Shown: positions 57,967 to 64,000 of the stretch, one piece after another
How positions within the stretch are numbered: position 1 is the stretch's first letter
Layout of the letters: each line of letters starts with the position of its first letter
NCBI RefSeq assembly: GCF_014174495.1
Contig: NZ_JACJHR010000010.1
Span: 62,001-126,000 of the forward strand
Direction of reading: 5' to 3'
From: Amycolatopsis echigonensis
GTDB lineage: Bacteria > Actinomycetota > Actinomycetes > Mycobacteriales > Pseudonocardiaceae
Length of the DNA stretch: 64,000 nt
Position numbers and translations under genes: made by a program
The notes under the pieces: model-generated
Told to the model about the DNA's origin: nothing
The model's input: the letters and a program-made list of their open reading frames with translations, nothing else
Database searches by the model: none

Positions 57967-58231
57967 GCTGCAGCAAGGGAAACGGGCGGCCGTCCGAATC
58001 GGCCTCCTGTCGTCCGGCCACCTCGAACCCGTGGTGCAGATAGAAACCGACCGCTCCTGGGTTCTGCTCGTTCACGTCCAGCGTGAGTTTCGGGGAAGCG
58101 GTCCAGTGCCGCGCGCAGCAATGCCGACCCGCCCGCACGAGGAAATGATGCGACGCCTCGACGGCGCTGCGCCAGACCTCCAGCAGCCGCGGGTATTCGG
58201 CTTCCCCTCGGCTTGGCCGCAAGGTCGTCAC
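57953..58231 (-). pseudogene. Decayed GNAT acetyltransferase gene
   Basis: The N-terminal piece (LRPSRGEAEYPRLLEVWRSA then VEASHHFL) and C-terminal piece (KLTLDVNEQNPGAVGFYLHH then GFEVAGRQ) are good GNAT sequence. The middle, including most of the acetyl-CoA-binding loop, is gone. Between them the other frame carries GSALLRAALDRFPE, the helix after the missing loop. So there is an internal deletion of roughly 40 codons plus frame changes. GTG 58231 overlaps the stop of the upstream EEP gene by 4 bases, showing it was once a coupled gene. The 3' end overlaps the sirtuin by 14 bases. Confidence 0.65.
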
Positions 58232-59181
58232 GGCAGCTGCACCTCCGCGCAAACCGCCCGGTGGTCGCTGCCGGGCACGTCGAGCACCTGGTAATCCCGG
58301 ATCGCCATCCGGCGGTCCACCAGCACGTGGTCCAGCGGCACGAGCGGAACCGCCGACGTCGACCAGGTCGGGATCAGGCCGTCGCCGCGAGCCTCCGCCG
58401 CGTCGACGTAACCGCGGGACAGCACGGTACGCAGCGCGGCGTGGTCGACGGTCGCGTTGAAATCGCCGGCCACCACGCGCAGGCCGTGTTCACCGATCGC
58501 GCGCGACAGGTCCCGCATCTCCTGTTCCCACTGGTAATACCCGGAATCCGGCGAACGCGGATGCGCCGCCACGATCTCCAGCGTCGTCCCGCCGCCGAGA
58601 TCGGCCGCCGCGCCGGGCTGTTTCTGGGCCGAATCGCCGGTGTAGTCCTCTTCGGTGAGCGGATACCGCGACACGATGCCGGAACCGTCCACCCCGGACG
58701 CCGGATGCAGGACCCGGTACGGCAGCGTCTGGAACAGCCCGGCCTTCTCCAGCCCGGACATCGCGGCCGGTGTCATCTCCAGCAGGTTCAGCACGTCGAC
58801 CCGCTGCTCCCGGACCAGCCGCACGAGCGCCGCCGGATCGGCCTGGCCCAGGTAGAGGTTGGCCGCCAGCACGCGCACCGTCTTCCCGTGCGCGGCGGGC
58901 TGGTCGTCGGACGTCACCCGCGGCACGACGTACACCGCCAGCAGCGCGGACAACGCGAGCGCGATGCCGCCGATCCACCAGCGGCGCAGCACCAGCGCGA
59001 GCGCGGCGAGCAGCACGCCGTAGATGACGACGTACGGCGTCAGCGCCAGCAGCGCGGTCAAGTACCAGCCGCTGCCGTCCCAGCCGATCGTGCGCAGCAC
59101 GGCCACTGTCAGCAGCGGCAGTCCGACCAGCACGAGCAGGCCCGTGACCAGCCGGGTTCGCGTCCGCGCCTCCATCACCAT
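58228..59181 (-). CDS. Membrane-anchored endonuclease/exonuclease/phosphatase (EEP) family protein
   Basis: A 317-residue protein. The N-terminus has three membrane helices (about residues 10-30, 38-65 and 70-90: LVTGLLVLVGLPLLTVAVL, VVIYGVLLAALALVL, GGIALALSALLAVYVV). An extracytoplasmic EEP domain follows, with Asn in RVLAANLYLGQAD, Glu in VLNLLEMTP, VVAGDFNATVDH and the final DHVLVDRRM...GSDHRAV pair. Metal-dependent phosphodiesterase or phosphatase activity is expected. ATG 59181 (MVMEART) or ATG 59175 are both possible. It is followed by the decayed GNAT gene in a GTGA overlap. Confidence 0.83.
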   Translation of the reverse strand: MVMEARTRTRLVTGLLVLVGLPLLTVAVLRTIGWDGSGWYLTALLALTPYVVIYGVLLAALALVLRRWWIGGIALALSALLAVYVVPRVTSDDQPAAHGKTVRVLAANLYLGQADPAALVRLVREQRVDVLNLLEMTPAAMSGLEKAGLFQTLPYRVLHPASGVDGSGIVSRYPLTEEDYTGDSAQKQPGAAADLGGGTTLEIVAAHPRSPDSGYYQWEQEMRDLSRAIGEHGLRVVAGDFNATVDHAALRTVLSRGYVDAAEARGDGLIPTWSTSAVPLVPLDHVLVDRRMAIRDYQVLDVPGSDHRAVCAEVQLP

Positions 59182-59289
59182 GATCCCGAGTATGCCGGGC
59201 GGGCGCTGACAGGTCCGTGTCAGCGCCGTGTGCGCGGCTTGCCAGCGCCTCCGTCCACAGTGTGTTGGAGCGACACAGGAGGAGGCGAC

Positions 59290-60267
59290 ATGTCGCACGC
59301 GATCCAGGCCGAGGGCCTGGTCAAGCATTTCGGGGAGACGAAGGCGCTGGACGGGGTGGACCTGGAGGTCCCGTTCGGGAAGGTGGTCGGGGTGCTCGGG
59401 CCGAACGGCGCGGGCAAGACGACTGCGGTCCGCATCCTGGCGACCCTGCTGAGACCCGACGCGGGCCGGGCCACGGTCGGGGGTTACGACGTGGTCCGCG
59501 ACCCGGTCCGGGTGCGCGGCCTGATCGGGCTCACCGGGCAGTACGCGTCGGTGGACGAGGATCTGAGCGGCACCGAAAACCTGGTGCTGATCGGCAAACT
59601 GCTGAACCTGTCCCGGGCCGACGCGCGGGCCCGGGCGACCGAACTGCTGGAGCGGTTCGAGCTGACCGACGCGGCCAAGCGGCCGATCCGCACGTATTCC
59701 GGCGGCATGCGGCGCAGGCTCGACCTGGCGGCGAGCCTCGTCGGCCGTCCCGCCGTGCTGTATCTGGACGAGCCGACCACCGGACTCGACCCGCACGCGC
59801 GCAACGAGGTGTGGGCGGTCGTCCGCAGCCTCGTCGCCGACGGCGCCACGGTGCTGCTCACCACGCAGTACCTGGAGGAGGCCGACCAGCTGGCCGACCG
59901 GATCACCGTGTTCGACCACGGCCACGTGGTCGCCGACGGGCGAGCCGACGAGCTGAAGCGGCGGGTCGGCGGGCAGACGCTGCAGGTGCGGCCGACCTCG
60001 CTGAGCGACCTCGACGAGGTCGACCGCATCCTGGCCGAACTCACCGGCGTCCGCCCGGTCCGCGACAACGCGACCGGGTTGCTGACCGCTCCGGTGTCCG
60101 ACCCGGTGCTGCTGTCCACGCTGGTGCGCCGCCTCGACTCGGCGGGCATCACCTCCGACGAACTGGCGCTGCGGCTGCCCAGCCTCGACGAGGTGTTCCT
60201 CGCGCTGACCGGACACACCGCTGAAGAGCCGAAGCCGGAGCGCGAACTCGAACGGAGCCGGTCATGA
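59290..60267 (+). CDS. ABC exporter ATP-binding protein, DrrA family
   Basis: A 325-residue ATPase of the daunorubicin-resistance type: Walker A GVLGPNGAGKTTAVRIL, Q-loop in GLTGQYASVDEDLSG, signature YSGGMRRRLDLAASL, Walker B AVLYLDEPTTGLDPHAR, and the DrrA-type C-terminal domain (about 225-310) ending in LRLPSLDEVFLALTGHT. ATG 59290 follows GGAGG. It overlaps the permease gene by 4 bases (ATGA). Such pairs export hydrophobic drugs, glycolipids or antibiotics. An AfsR-type regulator lies beyond, but no biosynthetic genes are in view. Confidence 0.92.
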   Translation: MSHAIQAEGLVKHFGETKALDGVDLEVPFGKVVGVLGPNGAGKTTAVRILATLLRPDAGRATVGGYDVVRDPVRVRGLIGLTGQYASVDEDLSGTENLVLIGKLLNLSRADARARATELLERFELTDAAKRPIRTYSGGMRRRLDLAASLVGRPAVLYLDEPTTGLDPHARNEVWAVVRSLVADGATVLLTTQYLEEADQLADRITVFDHGHVVADGRADELKRRVGGQTLQVRPTSLSDLDEVDRILAELTGVRPVRDNATGLLTAPVSDPVLLSTLVRRLDSAGITSDELALRLPSLDEVFLALTGHTAEEPKPERELERSRS

Positions 60268-61064
60268 CCACCGCGACCGCCGCGGCCCCGCCCCGGCACA
60301 TCAGTCCCGCCCAGGGCGCGAAGCACGCGTTTTCGCTTGCCTGGCGAGGAATCCTGAAGATCCGCAAGAATCCGGAACAGCTGGCCGACGTCACGCTGAT
60401 GCCGATCATCTTCCTGCTGATGTTCACCTACCTGTTCGGCAACGCGCTGGGCGGTTCGATCGAGAACTACCTGCAGTCGTTCGTGCCGGGCCTGATCGTG
60501 ATGAACGTCCTGCAGGCCTCGCTGACGGTCGGCACGCAGCTCAACACCGACATCACGAAGGGCGTCTTCGACCGCTTCCGCGCCATGCCGATCGCCCGCT
60601 CGGCTCCGCTGATCGGCGCGGTGCTCGCGGACCTCGTGCGGTACGTGGTGTGCCTCGCGGTGCTGCTGACCGTGGCGACCGTGATGGGCTTCCGCGTGCA
60701 GACCGGTCCCGCGGAGTTCGTGCTCGCGATCCTGCTGGCGGTCGCGTTCGGCCTGTGCTTCTGCTGGGGTTCGGTGTTCGTCGGGATGCTGATGAAATCC
60801 CCGGGCGCGGCACAGGGCCTGATGTTCGTCTTCATCATGCCGCTGACGTTCGGCAGCAACGTGTTCCTCCCGACCGCCACGATGCCGGGCTGGCTCAAGG
60901 CCTGGGCGGACATCAGCCCGGTGAGCCTGATGTCCGACGTGATGCGCGGCCTCCTCAACGGCGGCGCGTACGGCGGTTCCCTCCTGGGCGCACTGGCGTG
61001 GATGGCCGGCGCGGTCGTGGTGTTCTTCCCGCTCGCGACGTGGGCCTACCGCAAGCGGGTCTGA
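60264..61064 (+). CDS. ABC-2 type exporter permease, DrrB family
   Basis: A 266-residue permease with six helices. The ABC-2 pattern is visible in LMPIIFLLMFTYLFGNALGG near residues 49-68, FVPGLIVMNVLQASLT, VFDRFRAMPIARSAPLIGAV, SPGAAQGLMFVFIMPLTFGS and a final AWMAGAVVVFFPLATWAY. It is translationally coupled to the DrrA-type ATPase. The pair forms an efflux complex, and a good rho-independent terminator follows 34 bases later. Confidence 0.92.
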   Translation: MTTATAAAPPRHISPAQGAKHAFSLAWRGILKIRKNPEQLADVTLMPIIFLLMFTYLFGNALGGSIENYLQSFVPGLIVMNVLQASLTVGTQLNTDITKGVFDRFRAMPIARSAPLIGAVLADLVRYVVCLAVLLTVATVMGFRVQTGPAEFVLAILLAVAFGLCFCWGSVFVGMLMKSPGAAQGLMFVFIMPLTFGSNVFLPTATMPGWLKAWADISPVSLMSDVMRGLLNGGAYGGSLLGALAWMAGAVVVFFPLATWAYRKRV

Positions 61065-61097
61065 GGGCGTCCTTCACGGGGGTGTGGACGCCGTGGT

Positions 61098-61146
61098 GAG
61101 TGTCTGTGTCCGGGTTCCACAGCCGGGCACAGACACTCCCTTTTTT
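61098..61146 (+). terminator. Rho-independent terminator after the DrrAB-type operon
   Basis: A 16-base stem (61098-61113 with 61123-61138, one G-T pair) with a 9-base loop is followed by CC and six T. This is the most canonical terminator in the window. Confidence 0.9.
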
Positions 61147-61493
61147 CAGTGGTTCGCCGCGAGAAGGCCGGTCAGCCGTTCCCAGTTGCCAGACCCGATG
61201 GCGGCCTTCTCTTCCTCGCTGAACGGCAGAAACGACCGCGCGACCCCGCCGCTGGTGTCCAGGCAAGGAAACCCGCCAGGCCGAGTGCCGAACGTGTACG
61301 GATAGTCGGTCGAATACAGCATCCGCTCGGTCCGACGAGCTCCGCCGCGCGTTCCAGTTCCTCGGCGGCGGCTTCGGGCGAGGACGTCGTTGGCGTCGCG
61401 CAGCCGTCGCGTGACCGGGTGGTCGTCGGGGTAGACGTGCGGCTGGACCCCCGCCTTCGCCCACGCGTCAGGCAGGACAGGCAGGACCATCAT
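61146..61493 (-). pseudogene. Amidohydrolase C-terminal remnant with frameshift
   Basis: The last 60 codons read MLYSTDYPYTFGTRPGGFP then SGGVARSFLPFSEEEKAAIG and SGNWERLTGLL, the C-terminus of an amidohydrolase_2 (ACMSD-like) enzyme. Upstream, RRLRDANDVLA fits the family. The connecting segment is in another frame (SSPEAAAEELERAAELVGP), and one missing G at about 61326 would rejoin it. Everything 5' of about residue 30, including the metal-binding HxH, is missing. A decayed gene squeezed between the DrrAB terminator and the AfsR-type regulator. Confidence 0.6.
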
Positions 61494-61503
61494 CGATAAC
61501 GGC

Positions 61504-64000
61504 CTACTCGTGCGAGCGTTCCGCGCGCACCACCTCGATCGCCTCGGTCCGGTCCAGCCGCGAGGTTTCGGCCACGAGCGCCTCGTACCGTTCCGCGCCC
61601 AGCTCCCGGGTCAGGTCGGCGATCAGCTCCCGCACCTCCGGGCTCCCCAGGTCGAACCGTCCGCGCACCACCGCGCTCAGCGCGAGCATCCGCGCGGAGT
61701 CCTCCAGCCGCCCCTGCCGGTACCGGATCCGTGCCAGCAGCTCGACCATGCCGGCCAGGTCCGGCATGTCGAAGCGCCCGGCCGCCTGGTCGATCACCGC
61801 GAACACCGGCGATTCCGCTTCCGCTGGACGTCCTTCGGCGAGCAGCAACCCGGCTTCGATCGCGCCGAGCCATTCCTCTCCGAAGCCCTCCGGCGTCGGC
61901 CATTCCGACCGCGCCGCTTTCAGTTGCCGGAACACCTCGCGCGCCTGCGCGACGTTGTTCTCGCGGATCAGCAACTCAGCGCGGCCGAGCAACACGATCA
62001 GGCGCAATCCGCTGTTGCCGCCGGAAGACGCGTAGCGTTCCGCCGCTTCCATGTCCCGCCACGCGCCCTCTTGATCGCCGGCGCGCGACCGTTCCACCGC
62101 AAGCCGCCACCACTGCTGCACGATGTCGTCTTTGGACCGCAGCTCCATCGCCAGCCGCAGGCCCTCGGTGTACCCGGCGATCGCCGCCTCGTGATCCCCG
62201 GCCTGCGATTGCGCCGCGGCCCGGAAACCGTGCGTCATGCCGAGCCCCCACCGGTCACCGACCTCGGCGAAGCCCTGGTGAGCGAGTTCCCGCGCCCGCT
62301 CCGCGCCCTCGAGGTCGCCCATGTCGCCGAGGACGAAACTCTCCGCCCAGTGTCCGGCTGCGCGACCCCAGACGTCGTCCCGTTCGACGGCCCGGCGGAT
62401 CTCGCGCTTCGCCAGGTCCCGTTCGCCGTGGAGGTAAGCCACGATCGGCAACCCCAGCCACAGCCACGGACTCCGTTCCGCCGCACCGGTCCGCAGGCAT
62501 TCTTCGATCAGCTCGCGGACGTCGGCCTTCTCCTGCGGCACCGGCATGACCTGGACCAGCACCTGAATCAACCGCAACCCCGCCGTCAGGTCCGGCGGCA
62601 GCTTGGGACCCAGTTCGAGCACCTCGTCCACGAACCCCGCGGCCCGCTCGTTCTGACCGGCGATGTTCAGGTACCAGAACATCCCGTACAGCAGCCGGGC
62701 CGCCAATTCCGCGGAGCCCGACTCGATCGCCGCCCGCAGCGCGGAGGTGAAGTTGTCACTGTCGTGCTCGTACACGTCGATCGCCTGGAGCTGATCCCGC
62801 CCGCGCACCAACGGTTCGTTGCGGTGCGCCAGTTCCGCGTAGTAGGCGACCATCGCGGCCCGCATCCGCTCCCGCTCGCCGGATTCGGCCAGCCGCTCGG
62901 TCGCGTAAGCGCGCAACGTTTCCAGCAGGCGATACCGCGTGCCCACCACGTCCACAATGGACTTCTCGACTAGTGATCCCAGCACGTACACAATGTCTTC
63001 CGCGGGCAGTTCGTCGTCCGCGCAGACGTTTTCCACCGCTTCCTCGGAAAAACTCGCCGCGAACACGGCGAGCCTGCGCGCGAGCCGGACCTCCGCGTCG
63101 CTCAGCAGGTCCCAGCTCCACTCCACCACCGCGCGCAACGTGCGCTGACGCGGCAACGCAGTCCGGCTGCCGGAGGTAAGCAACCGGAACCGGTCATCGA
63201 GGCGATCGGCGATCTGTTCGGCCGTCATCGACCGCAGCCGTGCGGCGGCGAGTTCGAGCGCGAGCGGCATTCCGTCGAGCCGGCGGCAGATCTGCCGCAC
63301 TGCGTCCACTGTGGACTCATCAAGCCGGAAACCTGGCCGTACCGCCATCGCACGGTCGAGGAACAGCCGGACGGAATCGAGCGTGCCGACGTCATCGGGC
63401 GGCGCGGCCTCGTCCGGCACCGGCAGCGGGCCGAGCGGGCACAGCGTTTCCCCGGTAATCGCCAACGGCTCGCGGCTCGTGGCGAGCACCCGCAACGACG
63501 GGAGCCGGCGCAGCAAGTCCTCCGCCAGCTCCGCGGCGGCGTCCACGACGTGTTCGCAGTTGTCCAGCACCAGCAACGCTTCCGCGCCGCCGAGCGTCTC
63601 CACCGCGTGCTCGAACGGATCGACCTGCCGACGCCTCGCCTCGGTCTCCGTCGTCCGGAGATCGCGCACCTCCAACGCGTTGAGCAACGCGGACAACACG
63701 TCTTCGGCATCGCGCACGCCAGCCAGCGGGACGAACCACACCAGGCCGCGCGAATGCGCCGGATGCCGTGACGCCGCTTCCGTCGCGAGCCGGGTCTTGC
63801 CCGCGCCGCCCGGTCCGACGAGCGTGACCAGCCGGGCTCCTTCGAGGAGTTCGGCCAGCAGTTTCAGCTCGTCGGTACGGCCGATGAAGCTGGTCAGCCG
63901 CTGCGGCAACCGATCGACCGCAGCGGCGACCGGCGTGTACTCGCCGCGCAGCGCACGCAGATGCACTTCCTGCAGCTCCGCCGACGGGTCGACGCCCAGC
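61504..64000 (-). CDS. AfsR/SARP-type regulator with NB-ARC ATPase and TPR region (5' partial)
   Basis: The start lies beyond the right edge; about 832 residues are visible. The first visible residues (LGVDPSAELQEVHLRALRGE) are the end of a bacterial transcriptional activator (BTAD) domain. The ATPase module follows: LTSFIGRTDELKLLAELL, Walker A LVGPGGAGKTRLA, Walker B ALLVLDNCEHVVDAA, the VLATSREPLAI sensor and a winged-helix-like RRLDGMPLALELAAARL. The C-terminal half (about 370-820) is helical with TPR-like repeats. Such regulators control secondary metabolism or stress responses. It converges on the DrrAB-type operon, which may be its target. Confidence 0.88.
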   Translation of the reverse strand, partial: LGVDPSAELQEVHLRALRGEYTPVAAAVDRLPQRLTSFIGRTDELKLLAELLEGARLVTLVGPGGAGKTRLATEAASRHPAHSRGLVWFVPLAGVRDAEDVLSALLNALEVRDLRTTETEARRRQVDPFEHAVETLGGAEALLVLDNCEHVVDAAAELAEDLLRRLPSLRVLATSREPLAITGETLCPLGPLPVPDEAAPPDDVGTLDSVRLFLDRAMAVRPGFRLDESTVDAVRQICRRLDGMPLALELAAARLRSMTAEQIADRLDDRFRLLTSGSRTALPRQRTLRAVVEWSWDLLSDAEVRLARRLAVFAASFSEEAVENVCADDELPAEDIVYVLGSLVEKSIVDVVGTRYRLLETLRAYATERLAESGERERMRAAMVAYYAELAHRNEPLVRGRDQLQAIDVYEHDSDNFTSALRAAIESGSAELAARLLYGMFWYLNIAGQNERAAGFVDEVLELGPKLPPDLTAGLRLIQVLVQVMPVPQEKADVRELIEECLRTGAAERSPWLWLGLPIVAYLHGERDLAKREIRRAVERDDVWGRAAGHWAESFVLGDMGDLEGAERARELAHQGFAEVGDRWGLGMTHGFRAAAQSQAGDHEAAIAGYTEGLRLAMELRSKDDIVQQWWRLAVERSRAGDQEGAWRDMEAAERYASSGGNSGLRLIVLLGRAELLIRENNVAQAREVFRQLKAARSEWPTPEGFGEEWLGAIEAGLLLAEGRPAEAESPVFAVIDQAAGRFDMPDLAGMVELLARIRYRQGRLEDSARMLALSAVVRGRFDLGSPEVRELIADLTRELGAERYEALVAETSRLDRTEAIEVVRAERSHE

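Noticed and set aside
59290..64000. An antibiotic biosynthetic gene cluster
   Set aside because: Only an exporter pair and a regulator are present; no polyketide, peptide or terpene biosynthetic enzyme is in the window.

Overview
The window reads as chromosomal DNA of a high-GC actinomycete, most likely a Pseudonocardiales member such as Amycolatopsis. The reasons are the strong G/C third-position bias, the many GTG and TTG starts, lipoproteins and Tat exports, an OtsA/OtsB trehalose locus, an MmpS-like protein, and a mycobacterium-like housekeeping block (lpqE-radA / carD-ispD-ispF-HAD-cysS-rlmB). The genus is inferred from gene content only. No phage, transposase, integrase, CRISPR array or rRNA was seen.

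Layout. 1-7 kb: a tightly coupled six-gene aromatic oxidation operon closely resembling the iac (indole-3-acetate) genes: acyl-CoA-dehydrogenase-like flavin oxygenase, small unknown protein, Rieske alpha, beta subunit, SDR and 2Fe-2S reductase. A strong terminator ends it. An MHS-type MFS importer with its own promoter and an XRE-cupin regulator follow. 7-13.9 kb: assorted genes (MmpS-like protein, WYL regulator divergent from an epoxide hydrolase, winged-helix protein, tRNA-Thr, ThrE-type exporter) and one decayed NmrA-like gene. 13.9-18 kb: otsA followed by an OtsB-GH15 fusion. 18-26.5 kb: the housekeeping block. Here radA has no disA beside it, and the IspD protein lacks its usual N-terminal nucleotide-binding signature. 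26.5-30 kb: a self-regulated TetR gene, an AlgI-like MBOAT acyltransferase and two unknown small proteins.

30-40.4 kb: a divergent polyol or rare-sugar catabolic cluster. Leftward run HAD phosphatase, DhaK-DhaL kinase, RpiB-type isomerase, 2-hydroxyacid dehydrogenase, FGGY kinase and class II aldolase. Rightward run a histidine phosphatase, a DeoR regulator, an RbtT/DalT/CsbX-type polyol transporter and a second FGGY kinase. The kinase and isomerase types point to four-carbon (erythrulose/threitol) or related polyols, but no polyol dehydrogenase is in the window. 40.5-47.7 kb: a DivIVA/Scy-like coiled-coil protein containing perfect 11-residue repeats and followed by a degenerate 30-bp tandem array, then three tandem DUF445 membrane paralogues, then an AlgX-like acetyltransferase. 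This is the least understood part of the window and the best candidate for a new envelope or polarity system.

47.9-51.8 kb: a znuABC-type metal importer behind a Zur-like box, divergent from a LacI regulator. 52-61 kb: a second mycobacterium-like block (beta-carbonic anhydrase, MutY, Tat-exported PGRP amidase, alpha/beta hydrolase, M1 lipoprotein peptidase), a MhuD-like monooxygenase with a one-base frameshift, a sirtuin, a decayed GNAT gene, an EEP-family membrane protein and a DrrAB-type exporter. 61-64 kb: an amidohydrolase remnant and the C-terminal part of an AfsR/SARP-type regulator that runs off the right edge. Broken genes recur (10.5, 18.7, 56.9, 58.0 and 61.3 kb). Single-base lesions could also be sequencing errors.
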